DNA from: Rhodopirellula islandica
GTDB lineage: Bacteria > Planctomycetota > Planctomycetia > Pirellulales > Pirellulaceae
NCBI RefSeq assembly: GCF_001027925.1
Contig: NZ_LECT01000016.1
Span: 1 to 64,000 of the forward strand
Direction of reading: 5' to 3'
DNA length: 64,000 nucleotides
Part shown: positions 16,380-27,600 of the stretch, in pieces
Layout: every line of letters starts with the position of its first letter
Position numbering within the stretch: position 1 is the first letter of the stretch
The notes under the pieces: model-generated
Told to the model about the DNA's origin: nothing
Seen by the model: the letters and a program-made list of their open reading frames with translations, nothing else
The model's database searches: none
Position numbers and translations under genes: made by a program

Positions 16380-17449
16380 TCCTCGACGGCACCGCCCATC
16401 AAAAGCTCCAGACGCAACTGAAGTGGTTCGTCGGAGGTGCGATAGGCAAGCTCAATCGGGATGTAGCCGAGCGGGACACCGGCCACGGAATCCGTTGCCA
16501 ACTTGACGGCATCTTTGTGCGTGCAGAGCAAGCGTTGAGGCGATGGATCCTTGGTTTTGAGCTTGGTGACCCACGCTCGCAGTTTTTCACGAGTGGCTCG
16601 TTCGTACGAATCATGGTCGGGCAGTCGCAAGTGATCCACGACAATCGCACCGCAGTCACGCACCGTTTGCTCGAACGCGTTGGGGTTCCCGATCGCTGAC
16701 ACCAACGCGACGGGTTGGTCGTTCAAGACCTCAATCGCCTCCCACTGACCAACCGAGTTCTGAATCGTCGACGGCCGGTGCTCGGTTTCTAAGATGGGAC
16801 AATCCGGGGCGTACTGAGCGATGGTGGAGCGAATCGCGAGCACGTCTTCCGGATCGACTTGGTCCACGCGGGTGATCAAAATCCAATCCGCGCGAGCGAC
16901 GCTGTCCAACGGTTCTCGCAGAGTTCCACGCGGCAGCACGTGCCCATAGCCGAACGGACACGTCGCGTCCACGACGACAATGTCGAGATCTCGTTGTAAT
17001 CGCCGATGCTGGAACCCATCATCCATCACCAAGACTTCCGCCGCCAATTCCTCCACTGCGATACGAGCCGCTTCGACTCGGTCACGGTGCTGAACGTGCG
17101 GCACATCGGGCAAGCGTTCTTGCAATTCCATGGCCTCGTCGTTCATCCCGCCGTCGGTGGCGCCGTAGCCACGACTGATGATCGCCACGCGAAAATCCAT
17201 GGCTCGCAAACGTCGGCAAAGGTCCGCGACGACGGGCGTCTTGCCCGTTCCACCGGTCGTCAAATTGCCCACGCTGAAGACGGGAACCCCGGCGTGGAAG
17301 GTCTCCTGTTTGCCGTTGTCGAATTGCCGACGGCGATGCCGTGCTGCCACGTTGTAAAAACCACTGGCACACCACAACGCTCCGCGAGCCAGGGCTGAAA
17401 TCGGATTTCGAGATTGGCCACTGAGCAGTGGTCGATAGTCCCAACTCAT
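16352..17449 (-). CDS. lpxK: Tetraacyldisaccharide 4'-kinase (lipid A biosynthesis)
   Basis: A 365-residue LpxK, which phosphorylates the 4' position of the lipid A disaccharide precursor at the inner membrane. Seen: an N-terminal amphipathic/hydrophobic region ([19 protein letters not shown]), the Walker A-like [14 protein letters not shown] (about 59-72), SRGYG, and the signature [21 protein letters not shown]. Other hallmark blocks [15 protein letters not shown] and VSAIGNP are present. Length is normal for the family (about 330-360). The start overlaps the helicase stop by 4 bp (ATGA), so the two are co-transcribed. The C-terminal 30 residues overlap rimK on the opposite strand. Confidence 0.93.
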   Translation of the reverse strand: MSWDYRPLLSGQSRNPISALARGALWCASGFYNVAARHRRRQFDNGKQETFHAGVPVFSVGNLTTGGTGKTPVVADLCRRLRAMDFRVAIISRGYGATDGGMNDEAMELQERLPDVPHVQHRDRVEAARIAVEELAAEVLVMDDGFQHRRLQRDLDIVVVDATCPFGYGHVLPRGTLREPLDSVARADWILITRVDQVDPEDVLAIRSTIAQYAPDCPILETEHRPSTIQNSVGQWEAIEVLNDQPVALVSAIGNPNAFEQTVRDCGAIVVDHLRLPDHDSYERATREKLRAWVTKLKTKDPSPQRLLCTHKDAVKLATDSVAGVPLGYIPIELAYRTSDEPLQLRLELLMGGAVEDQSSREDSA

Positions 17450-20082
17450 GGTTTCATCTGTCCCTCATCCTCGGCCGATTGATCGGTCACATGTCTCAGC
17501 TCTTTGCCACCCGAATTTCGCCGACCACCGGTCAAGTCATCCGTCAACGGGGACTCCGACTGACTCAGTGTTTCATCGGTGCTTTGTGGGTCAATCTTTC
17601 GGCAGGCCTCCGTCAAAACTTCGGCGATATCATCCAGCCAATCTTCCCAGGTTTCAACGGTGGTCCCCTTGGGTGGCACGTTCGCCATTTCATCGCACAA
17701 CAAAATCATCCGCAAACAGTGGCGAAATAGAATCCCCTCTTCCTTCTGAAGCTTTCTGGCGGTGACGTACTTGTTGAAATCTCCACCAAACTCCAGCAGT
17801 TCACCCACAATCCAAACCGGACGAACGCGCACATCGTCGACTTTCGGGAACTCATCGCGAAACAGTCGCAATAGTTTTTCACCGATGGTGAGTGGCCACA
17901 CGCGAGGCTCTTCGAACATCACACGGCCAAAACCACGATCTTTCACCTCTTCCTCTTCTTCCTCCTGACCGCCACCAAGTTCTTCCGCCGACGCCAAACC
18001 TCGCTGCAGCAACAAGGCATCCAACCGGGTTTGAGCCAACTGGCCTGGCGGCACCATGTCGTACGAAGGCATGCGTGCAAATTTGGCAACCGAACCGGGC
18101 ACCTCCAACATGCTTTCCATCGCCGCGATGCGTTCTTGATCATCGGCATCCGCCAACTGATCCGCCATGAAGACGCCGAACAACGGATTGACACTTTTGA
18201 GCTGCACCAATCGTTCGAGCCTGACAGTTGGCTTGGCCGTTTCGGGGCGGTACTCCTCCAGTTCATAGCCGCGTTTAGCAAGCGCTTCCGCGTCGTCGAG
18301 CGGCGTGTCTTCTTCGGGGGATGGCTCTGGTGAAGCCTTCGGTTCCGCCGCCCGCATCTCATCCAGCAACCCACCGAACAACCCGCCCGTTGCGGCCGGT
18401 TTCGATTCCGCAGCTTCCGCTTTGGGCTGCCCAGGCTTGGTTCCCTTGGGCGTCGGCTTGCGTTCGGGAGCGATCCGAGGCAGCGGTTCCAGTTCCACGT
18501 AACCGCCCGACCACAGGGTGATCAGCATCCGATTGAGATCCTTTTGGGCCACTTCCACTTGGGCGGGCGTCATCAACCGACGTCCCACCAATTCGCGGAT
18601 CGGTTGGACGCTCGGATCCTTGGACAACAGATACGCGAGCAACCGCCACGGGACCTTGCCGCGACTGGATAGATCCGCCGATTTGGCAACCTGCAATTGT
18701 TCGAATTGCGTTTGAGTCCAATACGATTCCCCCGCTCGCCGCTTGGGCATCTTCTTCTTCAGTTGTTTTTTCGCCCGCATCAACCCGGGGTCTTTGGTGT
18801 CCTCCGGAATGGAATCGTACTTCTCACGCCAGCGATTGATTTTGACATCGTCCTCGTGGGCCAATGCAAAAACGTAGCCTCGATCATCGAACTGGGGACG
18901 TCCTGCGCGGCCAAAGATCTGCTGAGCTGAAGCAATGTCGACCAGCTTCTTTTTGTCACGGGGCCCCTTCAACAAACAAGGCAACACCACGCTCCGAGCT
19001 GGCAGATTGATTCCTGCAGCGAGTGTTTCGGTGCACACACAGATGCTGAGCAGTTTCTTCTGGAACAACTCTTCAACAATCCGGCGGTAACGTGGCAAGA
19101 TACCCGCGTGGTGGACACCGACGCCTCGCATCAAAATCTGCTTCAACTTCGGCCCCACGCCGTTGGTGAAGTCGGCGGCATTGAGAATGTCCGCCAACTC
19201 CTTTTGGTGGGCTTTGTCGATCAACGATTTCCCCTTGAGCATTTCGGCATTGGTCCAGCACATCGATCGACTGAAGCAAAACAGCAACGCGGGAGTCCGG
19301 CGTTCTTCGACGCTTCCTGCGGCGATTTTTTCACAAAACTCATTCAACAAATCATCTTCGACCCACTCGTATTGCAGCGGCACTTTTCGTTCGGTGCCCT
19401 GCACCAATTGCAGGTTCCGACCGTGGGCGTTGCGGAGCCAACTGGTGAACGCCATGGAGTTCCCCACCGTCGCACTGAGCAACAGCGTGCGAACAGGTTT
19501 GGGCAGCAACCCCAGCGTCAGTTCCCAAACCACCCCGCGTTCGTAGTCGTTGAACGAGTGAAATTCATCCATCACCACACAGGTGACGTCGTCGAATACA
19601 AACGCATCGGGGTTGAGCAAGCGGTTGAGCAGGATCTCGGCGACCACCACCAGCACGGGCGCATCGGCGTTGACGCTGCGGTTGCCGGTCACCAAGCCCA
19701 CTTGATCCGCCGAGAATCCCCAGCGCACCGCCGACTCTCGCAGTTCGTCGAGTTTCTGGTCGGTCAGCGCAATCAGCGGCGTGGTGTAGTACATCCGTTT
19801 GCCGGTCCGCAGCGCCTCGTAAACCGCGGCTTCGGCTATCAACGTTTTCCCGGTGCCGGTCGGGGCACAAACCAACACACCGTGCTGAGCCGCTGGCCCA
19901 CCTTCGGTCGCTTGAGTGTTGCCGGTGAAGTACGCCAGCAACGCCTCCTCTTGAACCGGATAGGGCTCGTAGGGGAGCAGTTCAAAGTACTCCTCTGCCA
20001 GCGTGTCACGATCGAGATCCGGGTCGACCGTGGCAGAGCGGGGGGGAAGTGATTCGGGCGTGGAAGGCGAGTTAGCATTCAT
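17446..20082 (-). CDS. Ski2-like DEAD/DEAH-box helicase with acidic C-terminal extension
   Basis: An 878-residue superfamily 2 helicase. Seen: Walker A APTGTGKT (residues 73-80), the DExH box MDEFHSF (about 171-177), motif III LLSATVG, motif [30 protein letters not shown], motif [15 protein letters not shown] and motif [17 protein letters not shown], all of the Ski2/MTR4 type. After residue about 550 comes a Pro/Glu/Ala-rich linker and a C-terminal region with an acidic run (QEEEEEE near 720). Such helicases act on RNA or DNA; the role of this one is unknown. It is the upstream gene of a two-gene operon with lpxK. Confidence 0.85.
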   Translation of the reverse strand: MNANSPSTPESLPPRSATVDPDLDRDTLAEEYFELLPYEPYPVQEEALLAYFTGNTQATEGGPAAQHGVLVCAPTGTGKTLIAEAAVYEALRTGKRMYYTTPLIALTDQKLDELRESAVRWGFSADQVGLVTGNRSVNADAPVLVVVAEILLNRLLNPDAFVFDDVTCVVMDEFHSFNDYERGVVWELTLGLLPKPVRTLLLSATVGNSMAFTSWLRNAHGRNLQLVQGTERKVPLQYEWVEDDLLNEFCEKIAAGSVEERRTPALLFCFSRSMCWTNAEMLKGKSLIDKAHQKELADILNAADFTNGVGPKLKQILMRGVGVHHAGILPRYRRIVEELFQKKLLSICVCTETLAAGINLPARSVVLPCLLKGPRDKKKLVDIASAQQIFGRAGRPQFDDRGYVFALAHEDDVKINRWREKYDSIPEDTKDPGLMRAKKQLKKKMPKRRAGESYWTQTQFEQLQVAKSADLSSRGKVPWRLLAYLLSKDPSVQPIRELVGRRLMTPAQVEVAQKDLNRMLITLWSGGYVELEPLPRIAPERKPTPKGTKPGQPKAEAAESKPAATGGLFGGLLDEMRAAEPKASPEPSPEEDTPLDDAEALAKRGYELEEYRPETAKPTVRLERLVQLKSVNPLFGVFMADQLADADDQERIAAMESMLEVPGSVAKFARMPSYDMVPPGQLAQTRLDALLLQRGLASAEELGGGQEEEEEEVKDRGFGRVMFEEPRVWPLTIGEKLLRLFRDEFPKVDDVRVRPVWIVGELLEFGGDFNKYVTARKLQKEEGILFRHCLRMILLCDEMANVPPKGTTVETWEDWLDDIAEVLTEACRKIDPQSTDETLSQSESPLTDDLTGGRRNSGGKELRHVTDQSAEDEGQMKP

Positions 20083-20518
20083 GCCGCCGTTGTATCATAT
20101 GAATGACAAATGGGGGCTGGCCTGGGGCGACACATTCCATCCGCGGCCGGCATTCTGCTTGACGATGGGCCTCCGTTTCTTTGGCGGATTCTCCCGTCCG
20201 AAGCTTGGCACCGACTCCTCACCGTCAACCAAGTTCGATGACCGAAGCGGCGCCAAAATCGCCGGTGCCAAGGACGCCCAATTCCAGCAGCAGACCTTCG
20301 CAATCACAAAAGAAACACATCTCCCAAAGTAGCGGCAGGACGCAACCGCACTCCCATCGTTCGCCTCTCGCTCCTTCGCTACGAGTTGCAACCGGCACCA
20401 TCCCTACGAGCAAGCGAGCCTGGCCATTCCTCCATTGATTGGCAAACCGCGAGTTCGATCTGGTCAAAAACGAAGCTAGGCTCCCCCTGAGTCATTCAAT
20501 TAAAAGGGGGCAACTTTA
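20083..20518. other. Divergent intergenic region with an RBS-occluding hairpin at its right end
   Basis: 436 bp between the helicase start (minus) and the binding-protein start (plus). No gene is visible. CCCCCT (20483-20488) and AGGGGG (20505-20510) can pair around a 16-nt loop; the AGGGGG is also the probable ribosome-binding site, 8 bp before ATG 20519. This could keep translation low until the stem opens. The remaining sequence shows no clear promoter or repeat that I can support. Confidence 0.5.
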
Positions 20519-21763
20519 ATGAAGACCAATGGGGCAATTGCGCGAGAACGTTCACAATGGCGAGTTCTCGCACTGACCTTCGCCATCGCACTTCCAGTCA
20601 CCGGGGTGCAGTCGGCCTGGGGTGTCAATCCGACATCACACGACAACGAACACCATGACGTTCAAACCCTGAAGTTCGGCATGTCGACTGCTTTGAGCGG
20701 ACCGGCGGGGGAACTGGGCATCCACATGCGGCATGGAATCCTTGCCGCGTTTGCTGAAGCGACGACACAAAAGGTCTTCCCTGGCAAACGACTGGATCTG
20801 ATCGCGTTGGATGATGGGTATGAACCGGCTCGCACCGCGTTGAACATGCACCAACTGACGGAAGTGCATCAGGTGTTGACTGTGATTGGCAATGTTGGAA
20901 CTCCCACAGCGATCACAGCGATTCCAATTGCCCAGAAGACGCAAACCCCATTCTTTGGTGCTTTCACCGGAGCCAGTCTGCTCCGAAGAGAGCCCCTCCC
21001 CAACTGCGTCATCAACTACCGCGCCAGCTACGCAGAAGAGACGGCAGCCATCGTGGATGCATTGGTGGCGAAAGGGATCCGACCAGAAGAGATTGGCTTT
21101 TTCACCCAGAACGACAGCTTCGGAGACGACGGTTTTTTTGGAGGACTGGCCGCGATCAGGCGGCATCAAACCATCAAAATATCGAGCGTTCCGCATGGCC
21201 GCTATCGCCGAAACACATCGCAGGTCGAAGATGGACTGGCGGACCTGTTGATGCATCATCCGACGCCCAAAGCGGTCATCATGGTCGGCAGCTATGAACC
21301 CTGCTCGAAATTGATTCGCCTGGCGAGGCAGAATGATTTCAACCCGCAATTCCTTGCGATTTCGTTTGTTGGTTCCGATGCACTGCAACAATCGCTGGGC
21401 GAAATGGCCGACGGGATTGTTGCCACGCAGGTCGTGCCTCATTTCAATCGCGACCTGCCGTTGGTCTGCGAATACCGCGACGCGATGCAGACATACGATT
21501 CAGAGATTCCTCTGTCGTTTGTTTCGCTGGAGGGATACACGGTCGGTCGGATCCTGATCAAGGCGGTGGCATCCATTCGCGTCGAAATCAGCCGTCCCGC
21601 CATCCTGGAAGCGTTTGAACAACTGGGGCAATTTGACATCGGGCTGGGCAGCCCCCTGACGCTGGGACCAAACGATCATCAAGCCAGCAACCGGGTGTGG
21701 CCCGTCATGCTCAAGGCCGATGGAAGCGAATCGCTGTCATGGGAGGAGTTGCCCAGTGAGTGA
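20519..21763 (+). CDS. Branched-chain-amino-acid-type periplasmic binding protein
   Basis: A 414-residue protein of the Peripla_BP_6 / LivJ-type family, here probably a sensor rather than a transporter part. Seen: a signal peptide (VLALTFAIALPVTGVQSAWG), the family opening LKFGMSTALSGPAGELGIHMRHGILAAF, VLTVIGNVGTPTAITAIPIAQKTQTPFFGAFTGAS, NYRASYAEETAAIVDALV and VIMVGSYEPCSKLIRLARQ. ATG 20519 has a strong SD (AAGGGGG). No LivHMGF permease or ATPase genes are nearby. Instead it overlaps a histidine kinase gene by 8 bp (21756-21763), so it probably presents a ligand to that kinase; this is inference from gene order. Length is normal. Confidence 0.83.
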   Translation: MKTNGAIARERSQWRVLALTFAIALPVTGVQSAWGVNPTSHDNEHHDVQTLKFGMSTALSGPAGELGIHMRHGILAAFAEATTQKVFPGKRLDLIALDDGYEPARTALNMHQLTEVHQVLTVIGNVGTPTAITAIPIAQKTQTPFFGAFTGASLLRREPLPNCVINYRASYAEETAAIVDALVAKGIRPEEIGFFTQNDSFGDDGFFGGLAAIRRHQTIKISSVPHGRYRRNTSQVEDGLADLLMHHPTPKAVIMVGSYEPCSKLIRLARQNDFNPQFLAISFVGSDALQQSLGEMADGIVATQVVPHFNRDLPLVCEYRDAMQTYDSEIPLSFVSLEGYTVGRILIKAVASIRVEISRPAILEAFEQLGQFDIGLGSPLTLGPNDHQASNRVWPVMLKADGSESLSWEELPSE

Positions 21764-24611
21764 CCCCACCCCAACCATCGACGACGCGTCCAACCAGAAA
21801 TCCAGAAACGCACATGCCGCGCAACGCCGAGTGCGTTGGCTGAGTGCCACTGGCGTCTGCAGCGGGATGCTGTTTTTCTTCATCGCGACTGCGCTCTTGG
21901 ATTGGCATCGAGACAGCCGCATGCACGCCAACGCAATCGTCAAGCAGGTCGACGATGCACAATCCGGCATGGACCGCGTGACGGTGATCCGGAATCAAGA
22001 ATGGACGGGACTGTTGTCCGGATCACCCTCGTCCCTCGAGGATCCAGTGAGCGACTCCCAGAACAACTGGCAACAAGAACTGGTTCCGGTTCAAAGCACC
22101 TTCGACTCTTTGAATGCCACGCTCAACCTTCAGGGCAATCAGAAACTGGGCATTGCCACCGAACCGTTGAAGAAATGGAACGATCAAGCTGCACACTGGA
22201 GTCACCGGCACTCGGAACTGAACGCAGCGGCAGAAACGCAGTTCACAGAACTCGACATTGCACTTGATCAACTGCAGCAAGACGCTGATGAACAGCGTGG
22301 CATTCATCGCCTCAAAATCGCAGTGGGCCTGCGAAGTCATTTCTCGAAGCGTCCCAAACCGATCGATGAAATCCTGAAAGACTGCTCGCGTTCGGCCCTG
22401 CTCAATCAACGCAGCGGAGACCTCAAGGAACTGCGTCTGTATCTCAACCAGTTGATCGCGAGTTTCCATGTCGACCACTTGGCGGACCTCAGCCAGAATC
22501 AAATCCGTCCGGTGCTGCTGCGACTGAAAACATCAAGTGAAGAGCTTGGAAAGTCGCAGGAGGTGCAGCAGGTCAACGACGCCATCTTCGGTCCCACGGA
22601 CGACGACGGCAACCAAACCAATTTTGACCGCCCCCACGGGCTGGATCCCCGACCTGAAATCCCTCCTGGGATCCTGTCGCTCCAATTCGCCCTCGCGGAA
22701 AGTCAATCGGAGCGTCAGCGACTTGCTGAATCAGCGGCGGAGCATGCCCGCTTACTCGATGACCAACGCAACAAGCTTGCGATGGCAGGCGACCAAGTGA
22801 AGAGCCAGTGCATCGAAAAATTTGCCAACACGCTTCAAACGATCTGGCTTGCGAACCTCGCATCCGGATGCATCCTCGGAATGCTGTTCCTCTTCCTCAC
22901 TCACAAAGTTTCTCAAGACATTGCGATGCAAGTCGATGCCATCGATCAGACGGCTACCGATCTGGCGAACGAACAATTGTTCCTGGAATCGGTCCTGTCC
23001 AATTTGCCGATTCCTCTGTACTGGAAAGACGAGACCGGACGCTACCAAGGTTGCAGTCGATCGTTCGCGGAATGGACGGGATTTTGCTCCGAAGAGGACA
23101 TCGTTGGACACACGGATGCGGACCTGCCCTGGGACGACGCCACTCAAGAACACAAAATCGATCTTGAACGGTCGATCATGCGATACGGGATTCCAATCAA
23201 GAACCAAGAGATCCTGCAAACGCGAGCAGACGGAAAGCCGTACGTCGTGCTCGCCAGCAAGACGCCGCTGTACAACAACCAAAACGCCAGCGTGGGCCTT
23301 GTTGGCACCTACATCGACATCACTGAGCGCAAGACGGCAGAGGAGCGTCTGAATGGGTTGGCGAAAATCCAATCCGAGTGTCCCAGCGAAATCTACGTGT
23401 TCAACATGCAGACGTTTGAACTGCTGGAACTCAATCATGCCGCCTGCCAAAACCTGTTGGTGGACGAAGAGGAATACCGCGGCAAATCGATTTCAAGCTA
23501 TTTGAAGGAATCAACGACCGAGAATCTGGTGGAACTCTTGCGTCCCATCGTCGACGGTGAAGCGGTCGAAGTGGAATACGAGCTGACACATTTGCGAACC
23601 GACGGGACCTGCTATCCCGTTCACGTTCGAACGCTCACGATCGAGCATGGATCGGCGCAAGCCTTCGTCGCCTGTGCAACAGACATGACGCTTTACAAAA
23701 AGCTGGAGAGCAAACTGCTGCAAGCGCAGAAACTGGAATCGATCGGGCAACTGGCAGCGGGCATCGCTCACGAAATCAACACGCCCATGCAGTGCATCTG
23801 CGGGAACATTGATTTTCTGCAAAACTACTCGGATCGCTTGCTCCAAATTGTGGATACGTTCCAAGGACTGCTGGAGAAGAGCCCGGAGTGCTGGGAGCAT
23901 CGAATTGCTACGATTGCAGAACTACTGAAGAAGAATCGATTCGACTTCATTCGGTCTCAATTCCCAATGGCGATCGAAGAGACTTCGACAGCTGCCAACC
24001 GAGTGGTTGAAATCGTCCGGGCCATGCGTGTCATGTCGCATCCGGGATCTCACTCGAAGAGCCCCACGGATATCAATGCTCTGATTCGAGACGCCAGCAT
24101 TCTGAGCCGAAACCGCTGGAAGTGCGCTGCCACAGTCGACCTCGTGCTTGACACCGAATTGCCAACGATCGATGCCCGCCCCGCTGAACTCAGCCAGGTG
24201 TTCCTCAATCTGATCATCAACGCCGCGGATGCGATCGGCGACACTCCGCAAAGTGGTTCAAGCGAGCTCGGTCAGATTCGAGTCGTCACAAAATACGATG
24301 ACGACAACATCTACATCGAACTCAGTGACAATGGCCCGGGGATGTCGGATGAAATCAAGGCGAAGGCCTTTGAGCCCTTTTTCACGACCAAAGAAGTCGG
24401 CAAAGGCACGGGCCAAGGATTGTCGATTGCCTACGACGTGATCACCAAGCTGCATGGCGGAACGGTGGACCTCCAAAGCGACATGGGCGAGGGAACGTTG
24501 TTCACGTTGTGCCTGCCACGTCAGACTGACGAAGACGCCCCGACTTCCACGGGCATCGCGGTCGCCCCGACGACCATGCCAAACATCTCGACCCCAGCCG
24601 TCATCACGTGA
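21756..24611 (+). CDS. Membrane PAS-containing sensor histidine kinase
   Basis: A 951-residue sensor kinase. Seen: a first membrane segment (about 32-52, [14 protein letters not shown]), an extracytoplasmic region of about 310 residues that is mostly helical and coiled-coil-like, a second membrane segment (about 362-384), one clear PAS domain (about 409-520, [21 protein letters not shown]) ending in TYIDITERK and a second PAS-like region, the dimerisation block with phosphoacceptor His672 in [13 protein letters not shown], and an ATPase domain with [16 protein letters not shown] and [13 protein letters not shown]. No receiver domain or response-regulator gene is next to it. Start GTG 21756 is chosen: it has SD GGGAGGAG, seven bases before it. 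It overlaps the binding-protein gene, which implies a shared signalling unit. Confidence 0.88.
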   Translation: MSDPTPTIDDASNQKSRNAHAAQRRVRWLSATGVCSGMLFFFIATALLDWHRDSRMHANAIVKQVDDAQSGMDRVTVIRNQEWTGLLSGSPSSLEDPVSDSQNNWQQELVPVQSTFDSLNATLNLQGNQKLGIATEPLKKWNDQAAHWSHRHSELNAAAETQFTELDIALDQLQQDADEQRGIHRLKIAVGLRSHFSKRPKPIDEILKDCSRSALLNQRSGDLKELRLYLNQLIASFHVDHLADLSQNQIRPVLLRLKTSSEELGKSQEVQQVNDAIFGPTDDDGNQTNFDRPHGLDPRPEIPPGILSLQFALAESQSERQRLAESAAEHARLLDDQRNKLAMAGDQVKSQCIEKFANTLQTIWLANLASGCILGMLFLFLTHKVSQDIAMQVDAIDQTATDLANEQLFLESVLSNLPIPLYWKDETGRYQGCSRSFAEWTGFCSEEDIVGHTDADLPWDDATQEHKIDLERSIMRYGIPIKNQEILQTRADGKPYVVLASKTPLYNNQNASVGLVGTYIDITERKTAEERLNGLAKIQSECPSEIYVFNMQTFELLELNHAACQNLLVDEEEYRGKSISSYLKESTTENLVELLRPIVDGEAVEVEYELTHLRTDGTCYPVHVRTLTIEHGSAQAFVACATDMTLYKKLESKLLQAQKLESIGQLAAGIAHEINTPMQCICGNIDFLQNYSDRLLQIVDTFQGLLEKSPECWEHRIATIAELLKKNRFDFIRSQFPMAIEETSTAANRVVEIVRAMRVMSHPGSHSKSPTDINALIRDASILSRNRWKCAATVDLVLDTELPTIDARPAELSQVFLNLIINAADAIGDTPQSGSSELGQIRVVTKYDDDNIYIELSDNGPGMSDEIKAKAFEPFFTTKEVGKGTGQGLSIAYDVITKLHGGTVDLQSDMGEGTLFTLCLPRQTDEDAPTSTGIAVAPTTMPNISTPAVIT

Positions 24612-24679
24612 ATGCGTGAGCTTCGGAGGATGCATGTCGTCACGGAGGGGGAACCGGCGCTGCTGCAGTTCGCCTGGGA

Positions 24680-27600
24680 CTATCGCCCGAACAGTTTATC
24701 GATTCGAAGCTTTTCGAAACCTTTGTTCAGGCTGTCTTCCAGCTGTTGTTGGCCGCGGCCAAGTTGTTCCTGCAAGAAGTTGGCCCCGGCCTCTTGAGCG
24801 GCACGTGTTCCCATGTCCGCCACAATCCGCTGAATCCCGGACGAATCCAACCGGGGACGATCCAAGGTTCCGTTGACTGGGATCGTGATCGTCTGCCCTG
24901 AAAGCACGCTCAGGTCGCTTCCAATCCACGAGGCGTCCAGCGGAATTTGAGCCATCAAATCCAGCTGCCCGTCCATCGTCACACGCCCACTGGTGGTGAC
25001 CTTGGCCCGATCGATTTCCAACAGCAGCGCGCGGTGATCCACGACCCCGCCGGCCACATTGAATTCGATGGTCTGCGCTGGCATGGTGATCAGCGTTCGA
25101 TTGCTGCGAGGCGGATTGGAACTGGATCCAATCGCCGCGAGTGATTGCAGTTGGCGAGCCCCAGCGATGACCTGATCGGCCAAGGGGCCGGCATTCATCC
25201 GAACTTGATCGACTTCCAATCGCCCGCGAATCGTCGATTGATTGGGGTTGTCGATGGAGACCGTGCCTTGCTCGAGCGTTGCACTGAAGGTGCCATCCAC
25301 GCGCGCTGCATCGGCTGCAATCGGTGCGATGTATTTCAACCACTGACCGGTGATTTCTGGCGTCAGCTGGACGTTTTTCGCAATGGGGCCCGGCTTGAGT
25401 TCAATCCAAATCGCGGGCCGGTAGTGCACGTCGCCCGCCAACAAGAGCTTGCCATTTGCAACCGCCGCGTTGCTGCCCGTTTGATAAGTTGCCGGATCAT
25501 TTGGGTCGTAATCCAGCGGCGCGACCTGAGGGCCGTATTGCTGAGTCACGTAACGACTGGCTCCCAACACCGGAATCGTACTGGGAGCAATCGAGACAAC
25601 CGACTCCGTCATTTGAAACGGCACCTCAGCAGGCCCGAACCACATGCCCGCCGCATCGACGCTCTCCCAGCCCAAGCTGCCATCGACATTGAACGAGAAC
25701 TGATCCTGGGGACCTTGCACGTACTGCAATTTGAGAGGTGTGGGGTGAACTCCCTCGGCGATGATGGGTGTTCCTGTCAACTCGGTGATCCGGCGAGCCA
25801 CCTCGTCCATTTTGAAATTTGCGGGACCTTCGAGTCGAACCGATTGCTGCTCGCCTTTCCAATCGACAGTGCCCGACAGCGTGGTCGCGAACCAGTCGCC
25901 CGCAATCTGCATCCCTTTGGCCTGCAATGACGATTCGTTCAGATTCCATTCGGCTCGGCCATCGACACGAAGATTGGGTTCCGACCAGACGACTCGCTTG
26001 GTGCTGTTGAAGTTGACCGACGTCGGTGGAACCGTTTCGACCAATTCGAACTTTTGTCCGGTCAAATGCGAATCCAAGAACAACACGGCGGGATCGCCGG
26101 TCGCCACGACGCTGCCTTCCATTTTCCCTCGCAGCAACCACTCGCTGGACGCGGCGTTGTTGGCGGCTGCGTCGCTGGACGCTGTGTTTCGATAGGCGAC
26201 TTGCTGAACAGATCGTGCTTGAGAGTTCGACTGCGACAACCGTGGGTCTTGCGGACGATTGGCGAGCCGTTCTCGCATGCTGGTCTGCAGCCTTTCCAGT
26301 TCCGCTTGCCAAGCGATTTCGATGTCAGTCATGCCGCCGATCCATTCTCCCTGGATCGCCGCAGAGGCCGCATCACCAGCGACTGTCAACGAGCGAATGA
26401 TAACGTCCTGCTGCGGGTAGCTGGCTTTGCCATCAAAGTGCAGCTTGACCAGCTGTTGCTCCCAGATCTGATCTGACATCGGGACTTCGAGCTGAGTGAT
26501 CTGGGCGTCCATGGATTCCAACAAGGCCGCGCCGGACTGACTCAGTCCCCCACGGGCATTGAAGCGAAAACCGCCCTGCAGAGATTCGTATCCGGCGGGC
26601 ATCCACGGGGCCAATGTCTGCGCGATCGCATTGAGCTGCCCCTGGCCGCTCATTCGCAAAGGAATCAAACGGTCGACATCCAGAGCGGAAATCGCCTGAA
26701 CCAACTCGACATCGGCTTCCAGTCCGTTGCCCAGGACATTCAGTTTTCCACTGATCAACTCCGCCAACCGCCCACCGCCACTCGCTTGCCAGCGGCCGGT
26801 GATGTCCAACTGCGACTGCAAAGACGAAGGTTGAAAACTCTGTCCAGGCGTCAACTCGATCGCCAATCCGGTCATGCGTCCATCACCACGCAGACGCCAT
26901 GTCCCGTCGTTTTGAGCGTTCCACTGCAGCCCGCCTTGAACGTTCCCTTCCAAACGGCGGTCATCCAGATCGATCAAAGGGCGAAGGATGCGGGCGAGCT
27001 TGCCAAAATTGATATCCACATTGGCAGAACCGCTGCGCAAATCACCTTGACCATTGACAACCGCAAAGGGGCTGTCGAGTTCAAATTGTTCGGCGAAGAG
27101 CCGTTGGGTGTCACTGGCTACGACGGCGAGCACGTCAATGGGTGCCACACGAATCTCACCACCTTGGGATTGGGCTTGGATGATCCCGCTGCGAATCATC
27201 AAGCGGCGGCGACGTGCATTTCCACCGCCAATCGCGGATGCACCTCCACCCGCGATGGGTTCGATCCGTGCTTCGACGATTCCGTCGACCAACGTGACCC
27301 CATTTCGCAGCGGCAGCAACTCAGGAAGTGCCCGTCGCAAACGCGGTAAATCGACCTGCACGGTCACGGTCGCATCGACTTGATTCAGCCAAGCCAACGG
27401 ATTCGTCGTGTTGCCAGCCAGGGAGACGGAATCGGGGAACGATCCATTCATTTGCACACTGGCGAAATCGGTCTTCGCGTTGATTTGTCGGGCGCTGACC
27501 CGTCCTCCGCGAATCTGCAAATCACCGTCGAAGGTGGCCAACTCGTTGTCCCACAGTTTTCGTCCCGTTTTTGAATCGCTCGCAACCAAATTACGAACAT

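Noticed and set aside
20083..20518. Short open frames in the gap between the helicase and the binding protein
   Set aside because: They are short, of low-complexity composition, on either strand, and have no start-site support.
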